A stretch of 64,000 nucleotides of DNA from Salinibacterium sp. PAMC 21357 (GCF_000247645.1 NZ_AHWA01000002.1:434001-498000); one strand, 5' to 3'; positions 1 through 11,152 are shown, counted from the stretch's first letter. Made by a program: numbers and translations. The notes: generated from the sequence alone by a model not told the origin.

Positions 1-335
1 CGCGCACCAGACGCATCGGGTAACCCCTACCTCGCGTTTGCTGCTCAGCTCATGGCTGGCCTCGACGGCATCAAGAACAAGACTGAGCCGCACGAGCCCG
101 TTGACAAGGACCTCTACGAGTTGCCTCCCGAGGAAGCACGCCTAATTCCTCAGGTGCCCGCTTCGCTCGAGATGCCCTGGTGGCTCTTGAAGCTGACCAC
201 GAGTTCCTCATGGAAGGCAACGTCTTCACCAAGGACCTCATCGAGACGTGGATCGACTACAAGCGTACGAACGAACTGCTTCCGTTCGCACAGCGCCCGC
301 ACCCGTACGAATACGAACTGTACTTCGGCGTCTAA
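1..335 (+). CDS. glnA: Glutamine synthetase type I, C-terminal part (5' end outside window)
   Basis: This is the C-terminal ~110 residues of the ammonia-assimilating, GlnE-regulated glutamine synthetase (glutamate + NH3 + ATP to glutamine). The reading starts with [20 protein letters not shown] and contains [10 protein letters not shown], whose Tyr (codon 115-117) matches the adenylylation site of type I enzymes. The glnE gene next door makes the modifying enzyme. The frame breaks near base 170: the upstream frame reads PASLE, then the family sequence ([18 protein letters not shown], ending [12 protein letters not shown]) resumes in another frame. One base appears to be missing between GA and GAT, where two Asp codons would be expected. 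The stop is TAA 333-335. I read this as a sequence error, not a pseudogene. A strong terminator follows. Confidence 0.9.
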
Positions 336-352
336 GCGCTAACACAGCACAC

Positions 353-386
353 AATTGGGCCGCATTCTTCGGGATGCGGCCCAATT
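353..386 (+). terminator. Intrinsic terminator of glnA1
   Basis: A perfect 13-bp stem (353-365 with 374-386, containing ATTGGGCCGCAT) has an 8-nt loop and is followed by a short T-containing tail. It lies 17 bp after the glnA stop and before the convergent glnE stop. From here to base 590 I see no gene. Confidence 0.85.
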
Positions 387-590
387 TGCGTTAAGCGGAT
401 ACCAAAAGTCGGGCAAGGGGGTTCCCTGCACGGAGCGGGTTCCACTCCGTCAAGACTGCAACCGAGTTGGCTGATCGGGACATCGTAGCTAAAGCGCCAA
501 AATTCGTAAAAATAGTCTCGTCAAGGACCATATTTTCGCGCGTCCCAGACATTGGCCGTCGCGCTGGACCGCCACGCAGCGCGCTAGAAG

Positions 591-3527
591 CTACGAGCGC
601 ACGGCGTTCGCGACGCCGTAGAAGCGACGCTCGAACACCCGTCGCGCGCGACGAGTCGCCCGAAGATAATCCTCTTCGAGCTTGGTAGCAGACCCGGGTG
701 GGTACTCCAACATGCGCGCAATGCCTTCAAGCTGGAGACGGTCATTGGGGAGAACATCCGCGGCCTTCGACGCCCATAGAGTGATCGCTGATCGAACGCG
801 TGACGCCAATATCCACGCTTCGCGCAGTCGGGCAGCATCCGACGCGGTGACCAGCTTCTCCGCCACCGCAGCATCGAGCGCGTCCAACGTTGACGTCGTG
901 CGCAGCCCCTCAACGCGAGCACCATGCTGCAATTGAAGCAACTGCACAAACCACTCAACGTCGCTAAGCGAACCGCGGCCAAACTTGAGGTGGCGGGAGG
1001 GGTCAGCGGCCTGGGGAAGTCGCTCAGACTCCACTCGGGCTTTGATTCTCTTCACTTCGCGCACATCCTGCGGAGAAATCGATTGCGGGTAGCGCATGCT
1101 GTTTGCCAGCGTTTCAAAGTCATTCAGCAGTGCCACATCGCCCGCTACGCCGCGTGCACGCAACAACGCCTGTGCTTCCCAAGTGAGGGACCAACGAGCG
1201 TAATACGCCTTGTACGAGTCCAGAGAGCGCACGATCGCGCCATTCTTCCCCTCCGGGCGGAGATCAAGATCAAGCTCTAGAGGCAGCTTCACGTCTTCAG
1301 TGATGCGGGTGAGCCCCTTAGCAATCACCTCGGCGCGCTTCGCCGCATCCTCGTTCGCTGCATCAGTGGCACGGTAGACGTACATTACGTCGGTGTCTGA
1401 GCCGAAACCAGACTCCGCTCCCCCGTAACGCCCCATTGCGATCACACCAAACTCGATGCCATCGGGTTCGGGACGAAGAACCGCCAGAGCTCCCTCAAGC
1501 ATTGTCGTGGTCACATCGCTCAACCCGCGGCCCAATTCCTGAATCGTGGTGACCCCGACGATTGAGCCAATAGCGAGACGCAAAACCTCACGGCGACGAG
1601 CTGTGCGCAGCGCGACGCCAGCAGCATCCTCATCACCCTTGTGACGCGCAACGATCGCCCGGGCCTCATCACGCATCACGGCCAACGGTCGCGGACGGAG
1701 CTCTTTCTCATGTTCGAGCCACGCAGCAGCTTCAGGGATGCGTTCGAAAAGCCCACCCACATATTTAGACGCCGACAACACGTGCGTGAGCCGTTCTGCC
1801 GCCCCCGAAGAATCCCGCAGCATTCTTAAGAACCAGTAGGCCTCACCGAGCGCCTCACTCAGGCGACGAAACGCCAGAAGTCCGTAGTCGGGGTCGGCTC
1901 CGTCTGACAGCCACTGCAGCATGACAGGCAGCAACGCCTTCTGGATGGTCGCGCGACGAGAGACGCCACCGGTCAACGCCGCAATGTGCGCAAGCGCGCC
2001 CTTGGGGTCAAGGAAACCAATCGCGGCAAGCCGAGCAGACGCTTGGGCACTCGACAACGCGAGGCCCTCATCGGGAAGCGCCGCTACAGCAGAAAGCAGC
2101 GGGCGATAAAAGAGTCGCTCGTGCAGACGACGAACAGCGATTTTTGTGCGCTGCCACTGCTCCATGAGGTCCGTGGCACTCTTGGCGATCCCGGTCGCAC
2201 GGGCGAGCACCCGAAGATCGTCTGGGTCGCGAGGCATAAGGTGAGTGCGGCGTAGCCGAGAGAGTTGGATGCGGTGCTCGAGCAGTCTCAAGAAACGGTA
2301 ATCTCGCGCGAACTCACCGGCTTCTGTGCGACCGATATAGCCCTGCTCTGCGAGAGCGATCAGGGCTTGAAGACTTGATGTTTGACGAACTTCTTCGTCG
2401 CTCTGCCCGTGAACTAGTTGAAGCAATTGGACCGTGAACTCAATGTCACGAAGCCCACCAGGACCAAGTTTTAGTTGCACGTCACGTTCCTGCGGCGGAA
2501 TGTTCTCGGTAACGCGCTCACGCATCCGCTGCACAGAAGCAACAAAGTTCTCCCGTGACGCACTCGACCACACCATCGGCGAGACACCGGCAATATAACG
2601 AGCACCGAGTTCACGATCCCCCGCAATCGGCCGAGCCTTCAGAAGCGCTTGAAATTCCCAGCTCTCTGCCCAACGGTCGTAATAGGCCAAGTGAGACTCG
2701 AGAGTGCGAACGAGCGCACCATCTTTGCCCTCAGGACGAAGATTGGTATCAACCTCCCACAGTGCAGGTTCGATAGTGAGGTCGTTGATCGCGCGTATCG
2801 TCTGCACGGCCAAAGGCGTCGCGATGGTGACGGCACGATCGGCGCTTATTCCGTCAGGTTCTGTCACAAAAATGACATCGACATCCGACACATAATTCAG
2901 TTCACGAGCGCCGGCCTTGCCCATGCCAATGATGGAAACGCGAGTAGCGGCAATATCCGCCTCGGGAAAGTTCACCGAACGACGTGCGACGGTGAGCGCC
3001 GCCTCGAGTGCTGCGCCAGCGAGGTCAGCTAACGCCATCGCGACGCGGTCAACGGCCGCAAGAGGATCTTCTTGAGCAAGATCCCACGCGGTCAGTTTGG
3101 CAAGTTCTCGGCGGTAACGCACGCGCAGAGCGACCCAAGCATCCTCACCATCACAACCGTCAGTGGCCTCGGTGAGCACCGCAATGTATTCCTCGGGCGA
3201 GGATGGCGCCAGAATCGGAGTACACATTGCGTCAAGCTCTTGGGGGTGACGAACAAAGAAATCGCCAAGCCCGGACGATGCCCCCAATACCTGCACGAGT
3301 CGCACTGCCGCTTCATCGTTTGCCAGCAGCGCGCTCAAATGTTGCGGTGACGATTCCGCTAACTCCAAAAAGAGTCGAAGAGCCTGATCGGGGTCTGCGG
3401 CCCGCGCAAACAGCCGTGCTGGCGCCTCGACTGGCCGATCGAGCGCAACAAGTCGCTCGCGCGCCTCGCTGAGCTCTAAGAAGCCAAGTTTGGCGAGTTC
3501 GGTGAGGGTGTACGGAGCCTTCGACAT
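591..3527 (-). CDS. glnE: Bifunctional glutamine synthetase adenylyltransferase / adenylyl-removing enzyme
   Basis: GlnE adds AMP to, or removes it from, the regulatory Tyr of GlnA1, setting glutamine synthetase activity to nitrogen status. The protein is 978 aa, as usual for the family. It has the two expected nucleotidyltransferase halves: GMGKAGARELNYVSDVDVIF at about 201-220 (adenylyl removal) and AMGRYGGAESGFGSDTDVMY at about 697-716 (adenylyl transfer). Each is followed by LRPEGK.G and a conserved L..G.GGLRDIEF or FGRGSLSDVEW stretch. I chose the ATG at 3527 (MSKAPYTLTELAKLGF) because the in-frame extension upstream overlaps glnA2 and does not look like GlnE. It starts 11 bp after the glnA2 stop, so the two are probably co-transcribed. 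The order glnA1/glnE/glnA2 is the one known from mycobacteria. Confidence 0.95.
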   Translation of the reverse strand: MSKAPYTLTELAKLGFLELSEARERLVALDRPVEAPARLFARAADPDQALRLFLELAESSPQHLSALLANDEAAVRLVQVLGASSGLGDFFVRHPQELDAMCTPILAPSSPEEYIAVLTEATDGCDGEDAWVALRVRYRRELAKLTAWDLAQEDPLAAVDRVAMALADLAGAALEAALTVARRSVNFPEADIAATRVSIIGMGKAGARELNYVSDVDVIFVTEPDGISADRAVTIATPLAVQTIRAINDLTIEPALWEVDTNLRPEGKDGALVRTLESHLAYYDRWAESWEFQALLKARPIAGDRELGARYIAGVSPMVWSSASRENFVASVQRMRERVTENIPPQERDVQLKLGPGGLRDIEFTVQLLQLVHGQSDEEVRQTSSLQALIALAEQGYIGRTEAGEFARDYRFLRLLEHRIQLSRLRRTHLMPRDPDDLRVLARATGIAKSATDLMEQWQRTKIAVRRLHERLFYRPLLSAVAALPDEGLALSSAQASARLAAIGFLDPKGALAHIAALTGGVSRRATIQKALLPVMLQWLSDGADPDYGLLAFRRLSEALGEAYWFLRMLRDSSGAAERLTHVLSASKYVGGLFERIPEAAAWLEHEKELRPRPLAVMRDEARAIVARHKGDEDAAGVALRTARRREVLRLAIGSIVGVTTIQELGRGLSDVTTTMLEGALAVLRPEPDGIEFGVIAMGRYGGAESGFGSDTDVMYVYRATDAANEDAAKRAEVIAKGLTRITEDVKLPLELDLDLRPEGKNGAIVRSLDSYKAYYARWSLTWEAQALLRARGVAGDVALLNDFETLANSMRYPQSISPQDVREVKRIKARVESERLPQAADPSRHLKFGRGSLSDVEWFVQLLQLQHGARVEGLRTTSTLDALDAAVAEKLVTASDAARLREAWILASRVRSAITLWASKAADVLPNDRLQLEGIARMLEYPPGSATKLEEDYLRATRRARRVFERRFYGVANAVRS

Positions 3528-3538
3528 GATGACGGGGT

Positions 3539-4882
3539 CTAGAGAATCTCTAGGTTGCTCTCCAACTCGTACGGCGTGACCTGGGCCCGGTACGCCTTCC
3601 ACTCACGACGCTTATTGAGCAGTACGAAGTTGAATACCTGCTCCCCCAACGTTTCGGCAACGAGCTCAGAACTCTCCATGATGCTGAGAGCGTGGTTGAG
3701 GTTTGACGGCAGCTGCTCGTACCCGAGCGCACGACGCTCGTGCTCCGAAAGATCGCCGACAGCATCCTCCGCCTCGAGGGGCAGCTCGTAGCCCTCCTCG
3801 ATGCCCTTGAGCCCGGCAGCAAGCAAAAGTGAATAGGCCAAGTAGGGGTTGGCTGCTGAGTCGAGCGCACGATATTCGATGCGCGCGCTCTGGCCCTTGC
3901 CAGGCTTATACAGCGGAACCCGCACGAGAGCCGAACGGTTGTTGTGGCCCCAGGTCACAAAACTAGGAGCCTCGTCGCCGCCCCAAAGTCGTTTGTAGGA
4001 GTTGACGAATTGATTGGTGACCGCAGTGATTTCCGGAGCATGCTTCAGTATCCCCGCCATGAACTGCCGGCCGACCTTAGAAAGCTGGTAGTGCCCACTA
4101 GCGTCGTAAAACGCATTCTGGTCGCCCTCAAAGAGGGACATGTGAGTGTGCATTCCCGAGCCCGGCTGCCCAGACATCGGCTTGGGCATGAATGTCGCGT
4201 AGACACCCTGCTCGATCGCGACCTCTTTGATCACGGTGCGGAACGTCATGATGTTGTCTGCGGTTGTCAGGGCATCGGCGTAGCGCAGATCAATTTCGTT
4301 TTGACCCGGGCCAGACTCGTGGTGGCTGAACTCAACCGAGATTCCTAAGTCTTCGAGCATCCGCACCGAACGACGACGGAAGTCGTGGGCAGTCCCACCG
4401 GGAACGTTGTCAAAGAAACCAGCAGAATCAACAGGCTGAGGGCTGCCATTCTTGAGCTTGCTCGACTTGAGAAGGTAGAACTCGATCTCGGGGTGCGTGT
4501 AGAAAGTGAAGCCGCGCTCGGCTGCTTTCGCCAGTGTGCGCTTGAGCACGTTGCGAGGGTCGGATGCTGCTGGCTGACCATCGGGCGTCGTAATGTCGCA
4601 GAACATACGCGCAGTCGGATCAATCTCGCCCCGCCATGGCAAAATCTGGAAAGTTGTGGGGTCGGGGTGCGCCAGCATGTCAGCTTCATAGGCGCGGGTG
4701 AATCCCTCGATGGCTGAACCATCGAATCCAAGGCCCTCGGCGAAAGCACCCTCGATCTCTGCTGGAGCAACAGCAACGCTCTTGAGCGTGCCGACTACGT
4801 CGGTAAACCAGAGTCGAACGAACTTAATCCCACGTTCTTCGATAGTACGAAGAACGAAGTCGCGTTGCTTGTCCATAGACAT
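3539..4882 (-). CDS. glnA2: Glutamine synthetase, GlnA2 type (second paralog)
   Basis: A 447-aa type I glutamine synthetase. It has the N-terminal beta-grasp domain (KFVRLWFTDVVGTLKSVAV) and the catalytic domain with GFDGSAIEGF, the metal-site stretch HPEIEFYLL, NQFVNSYKRL and the ammonium/glutamate region GHNNRSALVRVP. At the place where GlnA1 has [10 protein letters not shown] this protein reads AVGDLSEHER: the adenylylation Tyr is replaced by Gly. GlnE therefore probably acts only on GlnA1 (inference). The start is ATG 4882 with GAGGGA 4 nt upstream; ATG 4876 (MDKQRDF) is also possible. glnE follows on the same strand. In other actinobacteria GlnA2-type enzymes are non-essential or used in polyamine/glutamate homeostasis, so the exact role here is open. 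Confidence 0.92.
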   Translation of the reverse strand: MSMDKQRDFVLRTIEERGIKFVRLWFTDVVGTLKSVAVAPAEIEGAFAEGLGFDGSAIEGFTRAYEADMLAHPDPTTFQILPWRGEIDPTARMFCDITTPDGQPAASDPRNVLKRTLAKAAERGFTFYTHPEIEFYLLKSSKLKNGSPQPVDSAGFFDNVPGGTAHDFRRRSVRMLEDLGISVEFSHHESGPGQNEIDLRYADALTTADNIMTFRTVIKEVAIEQGVYATFMPKPMSGQPGSGMHTHMSLFEGDQNAFYDASGHYQLSKVGRQFMAGILKHAPEITAVTNQFVNSYKRLWGGDEAPSFVTWGHNNRSALVRVPLYKPGKGQSARIEYRALDSAANPYLAYSLLLAAGLKGIEEGYELPLEAEDAVGDLSEHERRALGYEQLPSNLNHALSIMESSELVAETLGEQVFNFVLLNKRREWKAYRAQVTPYELESNLEIL

Positions 4883-5013
4883 TGAGTCCCTCGATCCGTG
4901 CTGGGTCGCGGATGCGCGACGTCGATTGTGCCCTTCTTAGGCTACTTGCTCTGAAGCGCCAATGCAGCGCACTCGCCGTCACCCGCCACCATTCGACTGT
5001 GCCACGGTTTCGT

Positions 5014-5019
5014 TAGACT
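5014..5019 (+). promoter_or_regulatory. Candidate leaderless -10 box of panB (TAGACT)
   Basis: TAGACT ends 7 nt before the panB ATG and there is no Shine-Dalgarno. TTCGAC at 4992-4997 is a possible -35 with 16-bp spacing. This arrangement places the transcription start at the ATG itself. Confidence 0.55.
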
Positions 5020-5026
5020 GACGACT

Positions 5027-7253
<2,227 letters not shown>

Positions 7254-7261
7254 CGCCGAGG

Positions 7262-7429
7262 CTACTCGTCAGCTTCGTCAGCAGCCCACTTGCGTGCACG
7301 CTCAGCGGCGATCTGAGGAGCACGCTCAGCTAGCTCACGAGTGTCGTAGGGACCATCGCGCTCGACTCCGAGCGACTGCGGACCTTCTTCGACCTCGTGG
7401 GTCTTGTTGTTGTACCACCATTGCGTCAT
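7262..7429 (-). CDS. Conserved small actinobacterial protein, 55 aa (often labelled SPOR domain-containing)
   Basis: A 55-aa protein starting MTQWWYNNKTHEVEEG, followed by QSLGVERDGPYDTRELA and the helical end RAPQIAAERARKWA. The pattern W.(Y)N..T..VE.G...G...R.GP(Y/F)D...EA...AP...AERA..W is one I recall from short actinobacterial proteins annotated as SPOR domain-containing; it is too short for a true SPOR fold, so the label should not be trusted. It is convergent with gdhA (8 bp between stops) and divergent from map. AGGGA lies about 10 nt upstream of the ATG. Function unknown. Confidence 0.8.
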   Translation of the reverse strand: MTQWWYNNKTHEVEEGPQSLGVERDGPYDTRELAERAPQIAAERARKWAADEADE

Positions 7430-7465
7430 GGTCTCGTCCCTTCGTTGTTCTCAAGGCTACGCCGG

Positions 7466-7471
7466 TAGACT
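7466..7471 (+). promoter_or_regulatory. Candidate leaderless -10 box of map (TAGACT)
   Basis: TAGACT ends 6 nt before the map ATG at 7478, with no Shine-Dalgarno in between. It is the same hexamer as at panB and the Nif3-like gene. Confidence 0.55.
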
Positions 7472-7477
7472 GGCCAA

Positions 7478-8344
7478 ATGCCTCGGAATAATATTGGTCA
7501 CCTCGTTCCGGGAGTAATCCCACCCGCACTTGCGGTCCCCTCATCGATTACTCGACCGGAATATGTCGGCAAGAAGGGCCCGCGGGAGTTTACGGGGTCT
7601 GACGTCTATAGCACCGAGGCAGTCGACCGCATCCGCGAGTCGGGAAAGATTGCTGCCGGGGCTGTCGAGGCTGTCGGCGCTGCGATCGCCCCCGGCGTGA
7701 CGACAGCCCACCTGGATGAGGTTGCGCACGAGTACATGATCTCGCGGGGTGCCTACCCGTCAACTCTCGGTTACCGGGGCTTTCCCAAGTCGTGCTGCAC
7801 CAGCATCAATGAAGTTATCTGTCACGGTATTCCTGACGACACGGTGCTCGAAGATGGTGACATCATCAACATCGACATCACGGCATACAAGAACGGGATG
7901 CACGGCGACCTGAACAAGACCTTCCTCGTTGGCAACGTGTCAGAAGACGCCCGCAATTTGGTCGAACGCACTCAGGAGGCACTGAATCGCGGAATTAAAG
8001 CTGTCGCTCCCGGTCGCCAAGTCAACGTCATAGGCCGCGCCATTGAGTCGTACGCGAAGCGCTTTGGCTATGGCGTAGTGCGGGACTTTACTGGTCACGG
8101 CGTCGGTGAAGCCTTCCATTCCGGGCTCATCATTCCCCATTACGATTCAGCTCCACAATTCAACGACGTAATCGAAGTCGGCATGGTCTTCACGATCGAG
8201 CCGATGCTCACTCTCGGCACTCACGACTGGGACCTGTGGGCAGATGACTGGACGGTCACGACCCGAGACAAAAGCCTGACTGCTCAGTTCGAACACACCA
8301 TGGTGGTCACTGAGCGCGGCACGGAAATTCTGACGCTTCCCTAA
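7478..8344 (+). CDS. map: Methionine aminopeptidase type I
   Basis: This enzyme removes the initiator Met from nascent proteins. It has 288 aa, with a ~40-residue N-terminal extension that actinobacterial type Ib enzymes share. The pita-bread residues are all present: H116 in CHGIPDD, metal ligands D133 (NIDIT), D144 (HGDLNKTF), H207 (GHGVGEAFH), E241 (FTIEPML) and E272 (QFEHTMVVT). Peptide deformylase, which acts immediately before it on the same substrate, is encoded at 50.5 kb in this window. ppgK follows after 20 bp and could be co-transcribed. Confidence 0.96.
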   Translation: MPRNNIGHLVPGVIPPALAVPSSITRPEYVGKKGPREFTGSDVYSTEAVDRIRESGKIAAGAVEAVGAAIAPGVTTAHLDEVAHEYMISRGAYPSTLGYRGFPKSCCTSINEVICHGIPDDTVLEDGDIINIDITAYKNGMHGDLNKTFLVGNVSEDARNLVERTQEALNRGIKAVAPGRQVNVIGRAIESYAKRFGYGVVRDFTGHGVGEAFHSGLIIPHYDSAPQFNDVIEVGMVFTIEPMLTLGTHDWDLWADDWTVTTRDKSLTAQFEHTMVVTERGTEILTLP

Positions 8345-8364
8345 CCACGCGAAAGAGGCACATC

Positions 8365-9111
8365 ATGACCCACGCTTTAGGAATCGATATTGGTGGCACC
8401 GGAATCAAAGGTGCTGTGGTCGACACGATCACCGGCGAGCTGGTGAGCGAACGCAAAAAAATCGCCACGCCCAAGTCGGGCAAGCCTGACGCGATCGTTA
8501 AGGTTGTCGTTGAGATCATTGCCGAACTCGGCGGCATCGCTCCCGATATGCCGGTCGGCGTCTGCTTTCCCGCCATCGTGCGCAATGGCAAGACAATGTC
8601 GGCGGCAAATATTTCTGACGAATGGATCGGGCTTGAAGCGGAGAAGCTTTTCGAGAAAGCTCTCGGCCGCGACATCCACTTCGTCAACGATGCGGATGCC
8701 GCTGGCGTAGCCGAAGTGCGCTACGGGGCAGCAAAGGGTGTACCGGGTCTGGTTCTGCTCACGACGCTCGGAACAGGAATCGGTAGCGCTTTGATCTACA
8801 ACGGAACCCTAGTGCCCAACTCGGAGCTGGGACACCTGCTCATTGGCGGCCGTGACGCCGAGAAAGGTGCTTCGTTTGCGGCGAAAGAACGTCGCCGTCT
8901 CAGCTGGGCGGCGTGGGCGAAGCGGCTGCAGCGGTATTATTCGCATCTTGAGATGCTGTTCTCCCCCGACCTAATTCTGGTAGGCGGCGGTGTCTCTAAG
9001 AGTCACGAAAAGTTCCTGCCGCTGTTGAAGCTCAACGCGCCGATCATTCCGGCAAAGCTTCGCAACAACGCCGGCATTCTCGGAGCCGCAGCGCTAGCGG
9101 TAAAGGAATAG
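8365..9111 (+). CDS. ppgK: Polyphosphate glucokinase
   Basis: PpgK phosphorylates glucose with polyphosphate (and usually ATP); it is the typical actinobacterial glucokinase. It has 248 aa and is a ROK-family fold: phosphate-binding GIDIGGTGIKG near the N-terminus, the catalytic Asp segment FVNDADAAG, adenosine-motif TTLGTGIGSALI and the ELGHLLIGGRDAEKG region. GAAAGAGG precedes the ATG. It overlaps nothing, but its stop lies 3 bp before the next start, so it is probably translationally coupled to the VIT-family gene. Confidence 0.93.
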   Translation: MTHALGIDIGGTGIKGAVVDTITGELVSERKKIATPKSGKPDAIVKVVVEIIAELGGIAPDMPVGVCFPAIVRNGKTMSAANISDEWIGLEAEKLFEKALGRDIHFVNDADAAGVAEVRYGAAKGVPGLVLLTTLGTGIGSALIYNGTLVPNSELGHLLIGGRDAEKGASFAAKERRRLSWAAWAKRLQRYYSHLEMLFSPDLILVGGGVSKSHEKFLPLLKLNAPIIPAKLRNNAGILGAAALAVKE

Positions 9112-9114
9112 TTG

Positions 9115-9825
9115 ATGAGCTTTCATACCAACGAGCCTCACTCCGGTGATTTTGCTGGTCGCCTAAATTGGTTGCGCGCCGGAGTGCTTGGCGCAAACGA
9201 CGGAATCGTTTCTGTCGCGGCAATCGTCGTCGGTGTCGCCGGTGCGACTTCTGCGATTGCGCCAATCCTCACCGCCGGAATCGCAGGGCTCGTCGGTGGC
9301 GCTATCTCTATGGCCTTAGGCGAGTATGTTTCCGTCAGCAGCCAAAGTGACAGCCAACGAGCACTCATCGAGAAGGAACGCCGCGAACTCGCCGAGATGC
9401 CGGAAGAAGAACTCGCTGAGCTCACCGCCATTTACCAAGCCAAAGGCATCAGCGCAGCTACCGCCAAACTGGTTGCCGAAGAACTAACGGAACACGATGC
9501 GCTAGCTGCTCATCTCGAAGCCGAATTAGGCATAACCGAAGATGCAGTCGTGAGTCCGTGGCAAGCCGCCGGCGCCTCGGCATTGGCATTCACTATCGGT
9601 GGTGTACTGCCGTTCGCGGCAATTCTGCTTGCGCCTGAGCCGGTACGCGTGCTCGCGACTTTTGCCGCTGTACTGACGGCTCTCATCATCACCGGGACCC
9701 TGTCGGCCCGAGTGGGCGGCAATAGCTGGGTACGCCCGACGCTTCGAATCGTCATTGGAGGGGCCATCGCCCTAGCGACAACGTTCCTGATCGGAACACT
9801 ACTGGGCAACACGGGAGTCGTCTAA
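9115..9825 (+). CDS. VIT1/CCC1-family membrane transporter (iron/manganese type)
   Basis: A 236-aa membrane protein. It opens with the family signature WLRAGVLGANDGIVSVAAIVVG, then TM2 with GGAISMALGEYVSVSSQSDS. A charged ~80-residue cytoplasmic segment follows (IEKERRELAEMPEEELAEL), which in VIT-type proteins binds metal, and then three further hydrophobic segments. Plant VIT1 and yeast CCC1 move Fe/Mn into vacuoles; the bacterial proteins are presumed exporters of the same metals. The ATG at 9115 is preferred over TTG 9112 because AAAGGA is at good spacing inside the end of ppgK. Confidence 0.88.
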   Translation: MSFHTNEPHSGDFAGRLNWLRAGVLGANDGIVSVAAIVVGVAGATSAIAPILTAGIAGLVGGAISMALGEYVSVSSQSDSQRALIEKERRELAEMPEEELAELTAIYQAKGISAATAKLVAEELTEHDALAAHLEAELGITEDAVVSPWQAAGASALAFTIGGVLPFAAILLAPEPVRVLATFAAVLTALIITGTLSARVGGNSWVRPTLRIVIGGAIALATTFLIGTLLGNTGVV

Positions 9826-9862
9826 CACGGCGATAGCGACTACGTTGCGGTGGTGAGAGTTT

Positions 9863-10239
9863 ACGAATGGGCCGGCTAGTACGCCGGGTTCTGTTCACAC
9901 GAAGCCGAAACCCCGTGCTGGACGGTCATCTATCTACGATGTACGTTGCCGCACACCTCTAGCGATCTACCCGAAGACTCGGCGAGCAGCCTTAGCGTCT
10001 TCTGTCTGATCTTGCTCCGGACGAGGTTTACCTAGCCGGCTGAGTCACCCCAACCGCTGGTGGTCTCTTACACCACCGTTTCAGCCTTACCCCGGATCGA
10101 AATCCGTGGCGGTCTACTCTCTGTTGCACTGTTCTCGCGGGTTACCCCGGGTGGGTGTTACCCACCATCCTGCTCTGCGGAGCCCGGACGTTCCTCGGTG
10201 CCCTTGCGGACAACGCGACCGTCTTGCCGACCCATTCAG
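9863..10239 (-). ncRNA. rnpB: RNase P RNA (bacterial class A)
   Basis: The catalytic RNA that matures tRNA 5' ends. On the minus strand the P1 helix forms between GAATGGGTCGGC (10237-10226) and GCCGGCCCATTC (9876-9865). The conserved core is recognisable: GAGGAACGTCCGGGCTCC near the 5' side and GTGTGAACAGAACCCGGCGT near the 3' side. The length of about 375 nt fits. TAAGCT at 10251-10246 (minus) is a possible -10. The ends are estimated to within a few bases. Confidence 0.93.
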
Positions 10240-10332
10240 CTGTCAAGCTTATCCTCCGCGAAGTGCCCGACGCACCACTATAGAGAGGATGCAGGACACA
10301 GTACGCGGGGCCTCGAAGTGACGCTGAGGAAT

Positions 10333-10360
10333 GCACGATGCCGCACGCACGATGCCGCAC
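10333..10360. repeat. 14-bp direct tandem duplication
   Basis: The unit GCACGATGCCGCAC occurs twice back to back between the start of rnpB and the convergent end of the zinc-ribbon-family gene. It has no obvious function and may be a slippage product. Confidence 0.6.
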
Positions 10361-10381
10361 GCATGGAGTTCTCGTTGAACG

Positions 10382-11122
10382 CTAGAGACCCGACTCGTCA
10401 GTGCGCACCAGGATCGCTTCGCTGCTGGCACACATGATGATGGAGTCAGGGGCTGCCGCACGGATTTCTTGCATCTCATTCTCAAGAAGCTTGACGCCGG
10501 ATGCGAGCGAAACACCGCCACGAAGAAGCGATGCTCCTGTTCCGTAGCGTGAACGCTGACGTTCGTAGAGCGCGAGGAGATCTTCGGGAAGGGTCTGCTG
10601 AAGCGATGCGCGGCCGGCACGAACGGTGCCGAGTTCTGCCTCAATGTCGCGAAGTGCTTCATCACGACTTGCCTCTAGACCTGAAGTCTCAGCGGTGAGA
10701 TTCGCGGCCTGCTCAAGAAGGTTGTCAACAATTTTCTGTTGCCCTTCGAGGCGCTCCATCACTGCCAACTCAATGTCTTCCAAATTACTCAAACGAGTTC
10801 GCAACGCGGCCAACTCCTGCTCGAATGCCGCAGCATCCTTGGCGGATGACGTGGCATCGAGTCGAGCACTATCGCGAGCGATCCGAGCGTCGACAACCTT
10901 GACATCAGAATCGACCCGGCTGAGTTCGAGTTCGATATCGTCCTTGATACCGCGCTCTTCAAGAAGGGTCAACTGAAGCTTGTCCCGGTGTTGCTGCAAC
11001 TCGGTGAGGCTCGTGTGTTGCGGAAGCTTCTTAGCGCGGTGCTCCAACTGCGAAATTTTGGTGTCGAACGCCTGCAGTTCGAGCAGACGTGCTTGGTCGG
11101 CCGGGCTAGCAGTTAACGCCAT
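10382..11122 (-). CDS. Coiled-coil zinc-ribbon-family protein (COG1579) with a degenerate zinc ribbon
   Basis: A 246-aa protein of the coiled-coil plus C4 zinc-ribbon family, usually annotated as nucleic-acid binding. About 180 residues form a long antiparallel coiled coil (LLELQAFDTKISQLEHRAKK at the start). The C-terminal ~50 residues align to the ribbon, but three of four zinc ligands are Ser: the first CxxC is SLAS (GVSLASGVKL) and the second CxxC is CASS (IMCASSEAILVR). The surrounding residues of the ribbon (EIRAAAPD, ILVRT.ESGL) are retained, so this is substitution and not truncation. It lies 30 bp downstream of the Nif3-like gene on the same strand, the usual partner in actinobacteria. 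AGAAAGAAG precedes the ATG. Confidence 0.88.
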   Translation of the reverse strand: MALTASPADQARLLELQAFDTKISQLEHRAKKLPQHTSLTELQQHRDKLQLTLLEERGIKDDIELELSRVDSDVKVVDARIARDSARLDATSSAKDAAAFEQELAALRTRLSNLEDIELAVMERLEGQQKIVDNLLEQAANLTAETSGLEASRDEALRDIEAELGTVRAGRASLQQTLPEDLLALYERQRSRYGTGASLLRGGVSLASGVKLLENEMQEIRAAAPDSIIMCASSEAILVRTDESGL

Positions 11123-11152
11123 AGTGGTACTTCTTTCTGTATACCGGTGTGC

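Noticed and set aside
467-688. A 73-codon plus-strand frame after the glnA terminator
   Set aside because: Half lies opposite the end of glnE, it is Arg/Ser-rich and has no ribosome site.
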